Positions 1 through 11,798 of a stretch of DNA of 64,000 nucleotides are shown here, piece after piece (positions within the stretch are counted from its first letter, which is position 1; every line of letters begins with the position of its first letter). The translations under genes were made by a program, and so were the position numbers. The notes beneath the pieces were generated by a model that worked only from the letters and a program-made list of their open reading frames with translations, searched no databases and was not told the origin of the DNA. The DNA lies in assembly GCA_030824115.1 (NCBI GenBank), contig JAVBYI010000004.1:62001-126000 (forward strand). The letters run 5' to 3'. This DNA comes from Rhodocyclaceae bacterium. GTDB lineage: Bacteria > Pseudomonadota > Gammaproteobacteria > Burkholderiales > Rhodocyclaceae.

Positions 1-355
1 ACAGGCCATGGCAGACATGGTCAAGCCGCTGTGCCAGCTTGTCGTAGAACTGGAAGGCGACGATGGCGTGATGCACCTTGCTGGTGACAAGGCGGGTGTT
101 GTCCTGAATTTCGGCCTTGACCAGACCATTGCCAATCGTGTCGGGCAGAGTATCAATCGCGGCCTCGATGATTTGCAGCGTGTCCGCCAGGGAGGTAAAG
201 GTCTCCGTCAATACATCGACCGAACTGTTGGAATCCTTCATCGCGGCTTCGACCTGGCCAGCGGCCAGTTCGAGCATCAGGACGGTTTCACGAACCTGGC
301 TCCAATCCAGATCCGGTGCGTGCGTACGCGTACCGCGTGCGACTTCAATGTTCAT
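1..355 (-). CDS. Helical protein of unknown function, C-terminus beyond the window
   Basis: This gene runs off the left edge, so only the first 118 codons are visible. The start ATG at 355 has a GGGGAG ribosome binding site about 9 bases upstream. The visible protein is predicted almost wholly helical and acidic. It ends in a stretch reading FQFYDKLAQRLDHV, which resembles the FQ-D-x-x-Q-R helices of CheZ-like and chemotaxis-associated helical proteins; that is only a resemblance. No signal peptide or membrane segment is seen. It lies downstream of metH and the 155-residue gene on the same strand, separated by 61 bases. The function is not recognised. Confidence 0.6.
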   Translation of the reverse strand, partial: MNIEVARGTRTHAPDLDWSQVRETVLMLELAAGQVEAAMKDSNSSVDVLTETFTSLADTLQIIEAAIDTLPDTIGNGLVKAEIQDNTRLVTSKVHHAIVAFQFYDKLAQRLDHVCHGL

Positions 356-416
356 GCTGTTTGACTCCCCGAAACACAGGGCGTCATGATAAACCCTTCG
401 TGTTTAGTGTGGGGCC

Positions 417-884
417 TCAGTGTGGCGCTTGATCGCGGCCGATGAAGGAGATCGGGAACACCGTTTCACTGTCGGCGCTGCGGGCCGGCATGCTGGCATA
501 GTCGGGCATCTGCGCGGTGGCGATACCGGCCCCCTTGACCAGATACTGAATCAGGATCTGGATCTGCTCCTCATACCATTTGGTATCGACATGGGTCGGC
601 ATGAAGCGTAATTCGCGCAGGCTATCGGGCACGTCGGCCGGTTCGATGCGCTCGTTGGCGGCGTAGGCATTCGAGAAGAACGGGCCGGCGATGAAGCGCA
701 GTTGCCAGTTGCCGGTTCCATTCGGTTCAATGATGAAGATGCGCGCGCCTTCCGCCGTCTGGGCCTCGTCTTCAATCGCTTCGGAGAAGACCGGCATGGC
801 GCAGAAGGCGGTTTGCTGCTTTTGGGTGGCAAAGGCTACGGCTTCGTCGAAAGACATGCGGCCGTCGTTTTCTGCGTCATTCAT
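417..884 (-). CDS. Conserved hypothetical protein downstream of metH
   Basis: A soluble protein of 155 residues with no signal peptide. The frame is open further upstream, into metH. I chose the ATG at 884 because CCAGGAGACC sits just before it and because it clears the metH stop at 901. The protein opens with an acidic stretch and a predicted helix (SFDEAVAFATQKQQ). It then has alternating strands and helices, including IFIIEPNGTGNWQLRFIAGP and a Trp-Tyr-rich region near residue 105. It is co-directional with metH at a 16-base gap, so it is probably transcribed with it. I do not recognise the family and assign no function. Confidence 0.65.
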   Translation of the reverse strand: MNDAENDGRMSFDEAVAFATQKQQTAFCAMPVFSEAIEDEAQTAEGARIFIIEPNGTGNWQLRFIAGPFFSNAYAANERIEPADVPDSLRELRFMPTHVDTKWYEEQIQILIQYLVKGAGIATAQMPDYASMPARSADSETVFPISFIGRDQAPH

Positions 885-900
885 CTTGGTCTCCTGGGGG

Positions 901-4560
<3,660 letters not shown>

Positions 4561-4665
4561 GCGGAGTGGCGGCTAACTGATTGAATGGGCACGAAGTCTA
4601 TCATCCGGGCCCGATTGGCCTATGGGCGCCTTTGGCGCGGCACGTGCGTTAAATAAGTAAAACTG

Positions 4666-4693
4666 TTGCATCCATAAAGTCGTTTGGTATAGT
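4666..4693 (+). promoter_or_regulatory. Putative sigma-70 promoter for the rhodanese gene
   Basis: TTGCAT at 4666-4671 and TATAGT at 4688-4693 are separated by 16 bases. They lie about 65 bases before the rhodanese start, in the metH-rhodanese divergent gap. This is a motif match only. Confidence 0.45.
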
Positions 4694-4757
4694 GATGCAC
4701 ATACCCGACTTAACAAGTCTGTCATTCAATTCAACACGTGCGCAGGAGAATCACATC

Positions 4758-5150
4758 ATGGAACACCTCGTCCCCAAGGAAGCCGCCCAGTTTCTTCACG
4801 ACAATCCCAAGGCGCTGTTCATCGACTGCCGCAGCGAGATGGAATTCCTTTTCGTCGGTCATCCCGCCAGTGCCATGCACGTGGCTTGGAACGACGGCCC
4901 GGATTGGGATGTGAATCCCCACTTTGTTGGCGAAGTGAAGAAACTTGCCGGCCATGTGCATGACCGGCCGGTGGTACTGATCTGCCGCAGCGGCAACCGC
5001 TCGGTGGATGCTGGCAATGCCCTGGAGCAGGCCGGCTTCACGCGCGTTTATAACGTCCTGCATGGCTTCGAGGGCGAACTCGACGACCACCACCATCGCG
5101 GTTCCGAAAACGGCTGGCGTTTTGACGGCCTGCCGTGGGAGCAGTGCTGA
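4758..5150 (+). CDS. Rhodanese-like sulfurtransferase
   Basis: A single-domain rhodanese of 130 residues, presumably cytoplasmic. Such proteins carry sulfur as a cysteine persulfide and pass it to thiophilic acceptors. The catalytic loop is CRSGNRSVDAG, with the active cysteine near residue 75. The upstream ALFIDCRSEMEF strand is the usual rhodanese opening motif. The C-terminus carries a histidine run (DDHHHRGSENGW) followed by DGLPW, which is typical of small rhodaneses of this type. An upstream in-frame ATG at 4692 was rejected. The ATG at 4758 has AGGAGAA upstream, and the promoter-like sequence at 4666-4693 overlaps the longer reading. The gene is divergent from metH. The physiological acceptor cannot be read from the sequence. 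Confidence 0.88.
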   Translation: MEHLVPKEAAQFLHDNPKALFIDCRSEMEFLFVGHPASAMHVAWNDGPDWDVNPHFVGEVKKLAGHVHDRPVVLICRSGNRSVDAGNALEQAGFTRVYNVLHGFEGELDDHHHRGSENGWRFDGLPWEQC

Positions 5151-5160
5151 CCGGGGTGGT

Positions 5161-5727
5161 TTAGCCCAGCTTGCTCGCGTCGTAGGCGGCCGCTACTGCC
5201 GCCACGCGCTGGCCGAACAGTTTTGCGGTTTCCAGATCGCCCGGCAGCATTTCGTCCGGGCTGCTGTCGGAGGGTGATTGCGCCATCGCACCACTGAATG
5301 AACCGACATAGTTGATGTCGTTGCGCTGCGCTGCTTTGCTGTTCGATGGCATCAGGCCGGTGCCGACCCAGAGGCCGCTGTGCTGCATCGCCAGCGTAAA
5401 GAGATAGTGCAGTGTCGATAGCTTGTCGCCATTCATCGTCGCACTGTTGGTGAAGCCAGCGAACAGCTTGTTTTTCCAGGCCTGCGTGAACCACGCTTTG
5501 CTCGACGCATCGGCAAATTTTTTGAATTGCCAACTGACCGTGCCCATGTAAGTGGGCGAGCCTATGATGATGGCGTCGGCGGCATTGAGGATTTCCCAGC
5601 CGTCGGCGGGCAGGTTGCCTTCGGCGTCGATGGGGATGAGTTGCGCACCAGCACCTTCGGCGACGGCTTGCGCCATACGCAGGGTGTGGCCGTAGCCGGA
5701 ATGGAAAACGACAGCGATTTTGCTCAT
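5161..5727 (-). CDS. Flavodoxin-like NAD(P)H:quinone oxidoreductase family protein
   Basis: A 188-residue flavodoxin-fold protein, probably binding FMN. The phosphate-binding loop is HSGYGHTLRMA near residue 9, and the second flavin loop is GSPTYMGTVSW near residue 57. This matches the WrbA/NADPH-dependent FMN reductase group, which reduces quinones by two electrons. The exact substrate is unknown. It is the second gene of a likely two-gene operon behind the pirin gene, with a 37-base gap. Pirin-family quercetinases and quinone reductases often occur together and are linked to quinone or electrophile detoxification. The C-terminal stretch SGAMAQSPSDSSPDEM is characteristic of this subfamily. 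No signal peptide is seen. Confidence 0.85.
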   Translation of the reverse strand: MSKIAVVFHSGYGHTLRMAQAVAEGAGAQLIPIDAEGNLPADGWEILNAADAIIIGSPTYMGTVSWQFKKFADASSKAWFTQAWKNKLFAGFTNSATMNGDKLSTLHYLFTLAMQHSGLWVGTGLMPSNSKAAQRNDINYVGSFSGAMAQSPSDSSPDEMLPGDLETAKLFGQRVAAVAAAYDASKLG

Positions 5728-5764
5728 GGTGATGCTCCTGTAAAGGTGAGTGAAGGGTGAGTAG

Positions 5765-6613
5765 TCAGGCGAGATGGCCAGCGCGGAAGTCCGCGAGTGC
5801 CTGTTGGATTTCTTCCTGCGTATTCATGACGAAGGGGCCGTACTGGGCGATGGGTTCATTGAGCGGTCGGCCGGCGACGAGGATCAGGCGGGCGTCCTCG
5901 GCGGCCTCGACCGAGATGCCGTCGCCTTCGTTGGTGAGGATCGCCATGCGACCGGCCGCCACTGCTTCGCCGGCGATGTTTACGGCGCCGCGATAGACAT
6001 ACACGAAGGCATTCAGGTCAGCCGATAGCGGTTGGGCGAACGAGCTGCCCGCCGTCAGGTGCAGGTCGAGATAGAGCGGGGCAGTTGTCTCGCGTGTCAC
6101 CGCACCGGTCACGCCCTGGCTCTCGCCGGCCAGCACAATTGCCGTCCCGCCATCGCCGACATTGACACGTGGCAACTCGGCCGCCGCGAAATCGCGATAC
6201 CAGGGCGTGCTCATCTTGTCTTGTGCCGGCAGATTGAGCCAGAGCTGGAAGCCTTCCATCACGCCTTCTTCCTGCTGCGGAATCTCGGAGTGAATCACGC
6301 CGCGCCCGGCGGTCATCCACTGCATGCCGCCATTTTCCAGCAGGCCCTCATGACCGGCGCTGTCCCGGTGCCGCATGCGCCCGGCCAGCATGTAGGTGAT
6401 GGTCTCGAAGCCGCGATGCGGATGGTCGGGAAAGCCGGCGATGTAATCGTCGGGGTCGTCGCTGCCGAAGGCATCGAGCATCAGAAACGGGTCGAGACGG
6501 CGTTGCAGGTTGCCAGTCAGCACACGGGTGAGGCGCACCCCGGCGCCGTCAGACGTTTCTTTACCGACGACGAGTTGCTCAACGCGACGGGCTTGCTGAA
6601 CGGTGGTTTGCAT
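5765..6613 (-). CDS. Pirin family protein
   Basis: A 282-residue bicupin of the pirin family. The N-terminal cupin carries the metal-binding sequence HPHRGFETITYMLAG near residue 55, and a downstream GVIHSEIP supplies another histidine and a glutamate. Bacterial pirins are iron- or metal-binding proteins, and some act as quercetin 2,3-dioxygenases. The C-terminal pirin domain ends in AGRPLNEPIAQYGPFVMNT, a standard family signature. It is co-directional with the flavodoxin-like gene, forming a probable operon. The start ATG at 6613 has AGAGGAG upstream. Whether this member is an enzyme or a redox-sensing cofactor cannot be decided from sequence. Confidence 0.9.
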   Translation of the reverse strand: MQTTVQQARRVEQLVVGKETSDGAGVRLTRVLTGNLQRRLDPFLMLDAFGSDDPDDYIAGFPDHPHRGFETITYMLAGRMRHRDSAGHEGLLENGGMQWMTAGRGVIHSEIPQQEEGVMEGFQLWLNLPAQDKMSTPWYRDFAAAELPRVNVGDGGTAIVLAGESQGVTGAVTRETTAPLYLDLHLTAGSSFAQPLSADLNAFVYVYRGAVNIAGEAVAAGRMAILTNEGDGISVEAAEDARLILVAGRPLNEPIAQYGPFVMNTQEEIQQALADFRAGHLA

Positions 6614-6775
6614 GGTGATCTCCTCTGGGGATGATCACAAGATAGGTTCTTTCATCTGCGCCATAAAGAGGCCAAAGCGGAATTCATTGTTGCAGACACG
6701 GCAACGGCGATGCGGAGACTGGTCGAATGGAATGCGGTATGTTGCAGGTACCCATCAGGAAGGAATTATTGCGTC

Positions 6776-7693
6776 ATGCCGTGGAAAAACTGGTCCGCCG
6801 AGCGCATGGGCATTGCCCTGGCTGTGCTGGCCGCTTTCGGCTTTTCATTCAAGGCCATCTTCGTCAAGCTGGCTTACGCGGCTGCGCCCGTGGATGCGAT
6901 CACCTTGCTGTCGCTGCGCATGAGCTTTTCCCTGCCGGTCGTGTTGTGGGTCGGCTTTGCGGCTGGCCGATCCGCGCCGCCTTTGAACCGGAAGGACTGG
7001 GGCATCCTGATCGTGCTCGGCCTGCTGGGTTACTACGGCGCCAGCATTCTCGACTTTGTCGGCCTGCAGTACATTTCGGCCGGCCTGGAACGCCTGATCC
7101 TGTTTGTGTATCCCACCCTGACGGTGCTGATCGGCGTTTTCTTCATGGGCAAGTCGCTGGAAAAACGGCAAATCGGTGCCTTGCTGCTCTCCTATGCGGG
7201 CATTGGCTTGGCGTTTGCCCATGATCTGCAGGTGGCGGGTGACGTTAATACTGTCCTGGTCGGCGCGGCCTTCGTCTTCGGCTCGGCCCTGTCCTACGCG
7301 CTGTATAGCGCCGGGGCAGAAGTTGCCATTCATCGCCTCGGCGCCATCCGTTTCGCGGCGCTGGCCATTGTCGTATCGACTGTTGCCACGCAGCTTCACT
7401 TCCTGCTCACGCAGCCGCTTTCTGCCCTGATTCAGCCTGCGCCTGTTTATGTGTATGGCGCGGCGATGGCACTTTTTTCGACGGTGCTCCCTGTGTTCTG
7501 GCAGTCGGCGGCGATTCGCCGCATCGGTTCGGCGCGTGCGGTGCTGATCGGCACGCTGGGTCCGATGCTGACGATTTTCTTCGCCTGGCTGCTGCTGTCG
7601 GAACCGGTTTCACTGGCGCAGTTGGTCGGCGCCGGATTGGTGCTGGCGGGGGTGTTGCTGGTGACTTATCAGAAAAGCAGGGTTTCCCGCTAG
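6776..7693 (+). CDS. EamA/DMT family transporter
   Basis: An inner-membrane permease of 305 residues with about ten hydrophobic segments in two EamA repeats. The first repeat begins MGIALAVLAAFGFSFKAIFVKLAY and the second begins around residue 150 (LVGAAFVFGSALSYALY). Drug/metabolite transporters of this type export amino acids, metabolites or drugs; the substrate here is unknown. The frame is open further upstream. I chose the ATG at 6776, preceded by AGGAAGGA about 12 bases away; ATG 6806 is the fallback. The gene overlaps the convergent response-regulator gene by a shared CTAG at the stop codons. It is divergent from the pirin gene. Confidence 0.85.
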   Translation: MPWKNWSAERMGIALAVLAAFGFSFKAIFVKLAYAAAPVDAITLLSLRMSFSLPVVLWVGFAAGRSAPPLNRKDWGILIVLGLLGYYGASILDFVGLQYISAGLERLILFVYPTLTVLIGVFFMGKSLEKRQIGALLLSYAGIGLAFAHDLQVAGDVNTVLVGAAFVFGSALSYALYSAGAEVAIHRLGAIRFAALAIVVSTVATQLHFLLTQPLSALIQPAPVYVYGAAMALFSTVLPVFWQSAAIRRIGSARAVLIGTLGPMLTIFFAWLLLSEPVSLAQLVGAGLVLAGVLLVTYQKSRVSR

Positions 7694-8523
7694 CGCTGAA
7701 ACAGTTTCCGCATGAACTCTTCAACCTTGAGTGGACGAATCGGCTTGAGAAAGTAGCCTTTAGCCCCCCCCGCCACGGATGCTTCCACAATCGGCCGGCC
7801 GGCATTACCGGTGATCATGACAACCTTGGTTTGCGGACTTGCCGCACGGATCTGGGGCAATGCCTCCAGCCCCGTCATGACCGGCATATCGACGTCAAGA
7901 CAGACCAAAGCCGGACGCGTCTTCTCGACCACCTCGATGCCTTCCTTGCCATTGGCGGCAAAGCCGACCACCTTGATGCCGATTTCATTGAGGATACCTT
8001 TCAGCAGGAGCCGAATCGACCCGCTGTCGTCGATGATGACGGCAGAACCGGGGGTGACCCCGGTCGGCTGGGTGGAATCAGGTGCCGGTGTGGCGGGTAC
8101 TTCCGGCGTGCTCTCTGTCGATGGTACTGATGGAGGTATGGCAGCGGCACGTGCAGCAATAGCGCGTGTTTCTGTGATTGCCTTGAGTTCGTCAATGATC
8201 TGCGATTGTTCGAAGGGCTTTTGAATGAAACCCGTGGCACCCAGGTCGGCGGCATGTCCTTTGAGCTCGGGATCGGTCGAACCGGTAATCATCACGACAT
8301 CGACATGATTGGCGGCAGCGTCCATTTGCACAAGCAACTCAAGCCCGTTTTCGCCCGGCAACTCGTAATCCAGGCAGACGACATCCGGGTGATTTTCCTT
8401 GACGAAATCCAGCAGTCCGCGCCCATCGGCATATTCGGCAATGACCGTATGACCTTCGCTCTCGCACAGGGCGCGCAATACTTTGCGCAAGGATTCATTG
8501 TCATCAACAATTACGATTTTCAT
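7690..8523 (-). CDS. Two-receiver response regulator without an output domain
   Basis: A 277-residue protein with two CheY-type receiver domains. The first spans about residues 1-120 (VIVDDNESL acidic pair, phosphoacceptor in VVCLDYELPG, lysine in FIQKPF). The second spans about 155-277 (VIIDDSGSI, LVCLDVDMPV, YFLKPIRP). A proline- and threonine-rich linker of about 30 residues joins them. No DNA-binding, GGDEF, EAL or phosphatase domain is present, so it probably works as a phosphorelay or protein-interaction switch. The reading frame continues upstream into the lysR region without a stop. I placed the start at the ATG at 8523 because it begins the first receiver exactly and has a CAGGAGCCCGG site upstream. 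No partner kinase is nearby. Confidence 0.88.
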   Translation of the reverse strand: MKIVIVDDNESLRKVLRALCESEGHTVIAEYADGRGLLDFVKENHPDVVCLDYELPGENGLELLVQMDAAANHVDVVMITGSTDPELKGHAADLGATGFIQKPFEQSQIIDELKAITETRAIAARAAAIPPSVPSTESTPEVPATPAPDSTQPTGVTPGSAVIIDDSGSIRLLLKGILNEIGIKVVGFAANGKEGIEVVEKTRPALVCLDVDMPVMTGLEALPQIRAASPQTKVVMITGNAGRPIVEASVAGGAKGYFLKPIRPLKVEEFMRKLFQR

Positions 8524-8539
8524 CCGGGCTCCTGGTAAA

Positions 8540-9451
8540 TTATTTTGGCAGGATGGTATCCCACGGTGGCCTCGGACCGATGCGCTCGGCCAGAAAATCC
8601 ACCAGTGCCCGCACGCGGTGGGGGAGGTAACGATTGCCGGGGAATACCGCGTAGATGCCGAGTTCGAGGGTTGGATAGTCGGGCAGCAGGATTTCCAGTT
8701 GGGCGGAACGCACGGCGGTTTCGAGGATAAAGGTCGGCCCGCGCACGATGCCGAGTCCCTGAACGGCGGCGGCAACCAGTGCCTCGCCATTGTTGGCCTG
8801 TAGACGGCCGGTGACCGGGAACCAGCGTAATTCGCCGTCGACGAAAAATGACCAGCTCGGGCGCGTCTCCAGCAGATAGCCGAAACATTCATGGGCGAGC
8901 AGATCCTGCGGATGCTGCGGTCGTCCGCGCTGTGCCAGGTATTGTGGCGCGGCGGCAATGACGCCGCGACTGCCGCCGATCTTGCGCGCGACATCGCCGG
9001 GTTCGAGCCGGTCGGCGATGCGAATTGCCAAGTCGAACCCCCCCTCGATGAGATTGCTGCGCCGGTCGTTGAAATCCAGTTCGAGCGCGATTTCCGGGTT
9101 CTGGCGCATGAAGTCGCCGAGCAGCGGCATAAGCTGGCGCACGCCGAAGGACAGCGGCAGGGTGATGCGGATCTGTCCGCGTGGCGCTTGCCGCTCGTCG
9201 GTGAGGCCGGCTTCAGCCGCTTCGACCAGTCCGAGAATTTCGCGGCACTTTTCAAGATAGCCGGCGCCGGCCGAGGTGAGGCTCAGGCGGCGCGTGCTGC
9301 GGGCGATCAGTTTCGTGCCCAGATGCGCCTCCAGCGCCGCCACCTGCCGTGTGATCACCGAGCGTGCCACATTCATCTGCTTGGCGACGGCGGCGAAGCT
9401 GCCCATTTCGGCCACCCGCACAAACAGCCGCATGCCTTCGAGTCGATCCAT
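8540..9451 (-). CDS. LysR-type transcriptional regulator
   Basis: A 303-residue LysR regulator. The N-terminal winged helix-turn-helix covers residues 1-60 (SFAAVAKQMNVARSVITRQVAALE), followed by the linker helix and a periplasmic-binding-like effector domain (GQIRITLPLSFGV from about residue 90). The group with MDRLEGMRLFVRVAEMGSF resembles the AaeR/DsdC-like 'CrgA' branch. I chose the ATG at 9451, since an upstream alternative at 9481 gives an unusual N-terminal extension running through the palindrome at 9466-9482. The gene is divergent from the dioxygenase gene at 9539. LysR regulators commonly control the divergent neighbour, so that gene is the likely target. The inducer is unknown. Confidence 0.9.
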   Translation of the reverse strand: MDRLEGMRLFVRVAEMGSFAAVAKQMNVARSVITRQVAALEAHLGTKLIARSTRRLSLTSAGAGYLEKCREILGLVEAAEAGLTDERQAPRGQIRITLPLSFGVRQLMPLLGDFMRQNPEIALELDFNDRRSNLIEGGFDLAIRIADRLEPGDVARKIGGSRGVIAAAPQYLAQRGRPQHPQDLLAHECFGYLLETRPSWSFFVDGELRWFPVTGRLQANNGEALVAAAVQGLGIVRGPTFILETAVRSAQLEILLPDYPTLELGIYAVFPGNRYLPHRVRALVDFLAERIGPRPPWDTILPK

Positions 9452-9465
9452 GACGGCCCTCCGTT

Positions 9466-9482
9466 GTTGCAAACCCTGCAAC
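9466..9482. promoter_or_regulatory. Putative LysR operator
   Basis: GTTGCA-N5-TGCAAC is a perfect inverted repeat lying between the divergent lysR and dioxygenase starts. It fits the T-N11-A rule for LysR binding boxes. The assignment rests on position and symmetry only. Confidence 0.5.
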
Positions 9483-9538
9483 TAATAATTTCGAATTGGC
9501 TGCTATTTTTGCACTGATCGACGGCCTAAAGTGAGGCC

Positions 9539-10342
9539 ATGAAAACAATCGGCTCCTTCACTGCCCGCATGCCTGTGGTCTTTGTGTCCCACGGCGCACC
9601 CGATGCCCTGCTGAAGTCACCCGACGTGGTGCGTTGCTGGGAAGGGATCGGGCAAAGCATGGCACCACCGCGTGCGATCCTCGCGGTGTCGGCGCATTGG
9701 GAAACACGTGTGCCGACGGCGAGTCTGGCCGGAGCGCCGGAAACGATCCACGATTTTTCCGGATTTTCTCCTGCGCTCCACCGCATGCGCTATCCGGCGC
9801 CGGGGGCACCGGCGCTGGCGGAGCACGTCGCGCAGTTGCTCGGGGCAGCCGGCATCGCTGCTGACTTGCATCCAACTCGTGGCCTCGATCATGGTGCCTG
9901 GGTGCCACTGACGGTCATGTTTCCGCAAGCGAGGATTCCCGTGACGCAGTTATCGGTGACCCGCCAATCTCCGGCTGACCATCTGGCGCTGGGACGGGCG
10001 CTGGCGCCGCTGCGCGACGATGGCATACTGATCCTCGCCTCGGGGGCGATCACCCACAACTTCGACTGGATCGATTGGCATGCTGCGGACGCCGCGCCGC
10101 CCTTGCAGCAGGCCCTGGCGTTTGCCGACTGGGTGGCGGAACGACTGGCCGTAAACGACGCCATAACGCTCTGCGGCTACCGTGGCATCGGGGCGGGCAT
10201 GGCCGCACACCCAACCGAAGAGCACCTACTGCCGCTCTTTGTTGCGCTTGGCGCGGGAGAGGGCACATTACCCACACACTACCGTCCGCTCTTCGCCTAT
10301 GGCGGGCTGGCGATGGATGCCTATGTCTGGCCGTCGTCGTAA
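9539..10342 (+). CDS. DODA-type extradiol aromatic ring-opening dioxygenase
   Basis: A 267-residue LigB-superfamily protein of the YgiD/4,5-DOPA-extradiol-dioxygenase group. Such enzymes use a non-haem metal (zinc or iron) to open catechol rings. Metal ligands are visible in VVFVSHGAPD (His near residue 18), AVSAHWET (His near 53), the GLDHGAWVPL motif (His near 120) and GAITHNFDW (His near 175). The C-terminal FAYGGLAMDAYVW is typical of the family. The gene is divergent from the LysR gene across an 87-base gap containing an inverted repeat, which suggests control by it. The true substrate is not known; in bacteria members of this group often lack a defined pathway. Confidence 0.88.
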   Translation: MKTIGSFTARMPVVFVSHGAPDALLKSPDVVRCWEGIGQSMAPPRAILAVSAHWETRVPTASLAGAPETIHDFSGFSPALHRMRYPAPGAPALAEHVAQLLGAAGIAADLHPTRGLDHGAWVPLTVMFPQARIPVTQLSVTRQSPADHLALGRALAPLRDDGILILASGAITHNFDWIDWHAADAAPPLQQALAFADWVAERLAVNDAITLCGYRGIGAGMAAHPTEEHLLPLFVALGAGEGTLPTHYRPLFAYGGLAMDAYVWPSS

Positions 10343-10402
10343 ATGTCGGCGCTGGGGCGACGGCAGATCACTTCCATTTTCATACAGCAAAGGAGCACAG
10401 CG

Positions 10403-10750
10403 ATGATTTACCAAGGCAGTTGTCACTGCGGGCAAATCGCCTTCGAAGTCGAGGGCGAGCTTACCCGGGTTGCGGATTGCAACTGTTCCATCTGCACGCA
10501 GATGGGGTCGCTCCACTGGTTCGTGCCACGGGAGACGTTGCGTCTGCTGACACCCGAATCAAACCTCGCCACCTATACGTTCGGCAGCCAGACGATTCGC
10601 CATCACTTCTGCCCGAAATGCGGCATTCACCCGTTTGGTGAAGGCACCGATCCGGCCGGCAATCGCAAGGCGGCCGTTAATGCACGTTGTCTGACGGGCG
10701 TTGATCTGTCATCACTTGAGGTGACGCATCTCGATGGTCGTTCCCGTTAG
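10403..10750 (+). CDS. GFA-family zinc protein (glutathione-dependent formaldehyde-activating enzyme-like)
   Basis: A 115-residue protein with the Mss4/GFA zinc-binding pattern. GSCHCGQIAFEVEGEL opens the domain, CNCSICTQMG supplies the catalytic-site cysteines near residue 32, and FCPKCGIHPF gives a second zinc pair near residue 73. The founding enzyme condenses formaldehyde and glutathione, but most small members have no proven activity. I use only the family name. The ATG at 10403 follows AGGAGCACAG; the frame extends to 10343 upstream without a better site. The 3' end overlaps the convergent YchJ-like gene by 39 bases. Confidence 0.85.
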   Translation: MIYQGSCHCGQIAFEVEGELTRVADCNCSICTQMGSLHWFVPRETLRLLTPESNLATYTFGSQTIRHHFCPKCGIHPFGEGTDPAGNRKAAVNARCLTGVDLSSLEVTHLDGRSR

Positions 10751-11137
10751 CGCATCGTCACCATCGACATAATACCAGCGCCCTTCTTCCCGCACGAAGC
10801 GGCTGGTTTCGTGCAGTTTGTAGGCGCGACCGCCGATCTTGTAGCGGGCAATAAATTCGACGATGGCATGGTCGGCATCCTGTACCTCGTGGCGCTTGAT
10901 TGTCAGCCCCAGCCATTGGGTCGGCGAGAGATCAAGGTGGGGCGGTCGTGTCGAGGCGTGCCAGGTGGCGAGCAGGTAAGGCGCGTTCATCCGCACATAA
11001 GCGGTGTAGCGCGAACGCATTAGCTGTTCGGCTGTAGGGGCGGTGCTGTTGCCGTCAAGATATTTACCGCAGCAGTCAGAGAGCGCGCTGCCGCTGCCGC
11101 AGGAGCAGCGGTCGTCGGTGGACGGGGTCTTTTTCAT
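10712..11137 (-). CDS. YchJ family protein with SEC-C zinc motif
   Basis: A 141-residue protein. Residues 10-28 hold the SEC-C zinc-binding motif (DRCSCGSGSALSDCCG), followed by AEQLMRSRYTAYV, the hallmark of the YchJ/UPF0225 family. The C-terminal part is an NTF2-like fold. SEC-C motifs mediate binding to ribosomes or SecB in SecA, but the role of YchJ proteins is unknown. The frame is open back to 11281. The ATG at 11137 was preferred because it starts immediately before the zinc motif, and longer versions would overlap the divergent thioredoxin-like gene. Only 24 bases separate the two divergent start codons. Confidence 0.85.
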   Translation of the reverse strand: MKKTPSTDDRCSCGSGSALSDCCGKYLDGNSTAPTAEQLMRSRYTAYVRMNAPYLLATWHASTRPPHLDLSPTQWLGLTIKRHEVQDADHAIVEFIARYKIGGRAYKLHETSRFVREEGRWYYVDGDDALTGTTIEMRHLK

Positions 11138-11161
11138 GGCGCTGCACTGTAACATCGCAGC

Positions 11162-11710
11162 ATGTTCCGTCCCAAACTTACTCGGGTGCTTGCCGCCCTG
11201 CGCGATCCCAAGCGCTGGCGCAAGTGGCTGCTGGAAGCCATGATCCTCATCGCCATCGTCGGCGCGGTGACGGTATGGCAAAACCGTGGCTTGCCCGAAG
11301 GTATGGCGCCGCCGCTGACGGGGGTGCGCACGGATGGTTCGATGGTAAATGTCGGCGCTGACAGGACGGCATCAGCACAGTTGGTCGTGTTCTGGGCCAC
11401 CTGGTGTCCGGTGTGTCGTGCCGAGGAGGGCAATATTTCCTCGGTGGCGAAAGATTGGCCGGTGATTTCGGTGGCGATGCAGTCGGGCGAGATGGCCGAA
11501 GTGGCGAAATACCTCAAGGAGCGTGAAATCACGCTGCCGGCGCTGGTCGATGCCGATGGCGAGATGGCAGCCGACTGGCGTGTGCGTGGTGTGCCGGCGC
11601 ACTTCATTCTCGATCCGGCCGGCAATATCCGCTTCCGGGTGGTTGGCTATGCCACCACGCTGGGCTTGCGGCTGCGCCTGTGGTGGGCGCAGCAGTTCCC
11701 GCTGGCTTGA
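11162..11710 (+). CDS. Membrane-anchored TlpA/thioredoxin-like protein
   Basis: A 182-residue thioredoxin-fold protein anchored by one N-terminal membrane segment (about residues 23-42), so the catalytic domain should face the periplasm. The active site is FWATWCPVCRAEEG, a CPVC dithiol near residue 81. The cis-proline region is GVPAHFILDPAG near residue 146. The proline-poor N-terminus and short linker match ScsD/TlpA-type reductases that keep periplasmic thiols reduced or resist copper stress. The electron donor is not identified here. No clear ribosome binding site precedes the ATG at 11162. The close divergent YchJ-like gene leaves little room for separate promoters. Confidence 0.82.
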   Translation: MFRPKLTRVLAALRDPKRWRKWLLEAMILIAIVGAVTVWQNRGLPEGMAPPLTGVRTDGSMVNVGADRTASAQLVVFWATWCPVCRAEEGNISSVAKDWPVISVAMQSGEMAEVAKYLKEREITLPALVDADGEMAADWRVRGVPAHFILDPAGNIRFRVVGYATTLGLRLRLWWAQQFPLA

Positions 11711-11798
11711 GCTTATCTATTCGATAAGAAATCGTGTCTGTTGCTGATGCTGCAATGCGACTAAATTAGCGTTTTCGAATTTAGCCGAGGAGATTGCC

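Noticed and set aside
4561-4757. Cobalamin or SAM riboswitch upstream of metH
   Set aside because: No B12-box-like or SAM-I-like conserved sequence is visible in this short region.
7690-9255. 521-codon reverse frame covering the response regulator and part of lysR
   Set aside because: The frame runs through lysR in a wrong phase; the true start of the response regulator is at 8523 with its own ribosome binding site.
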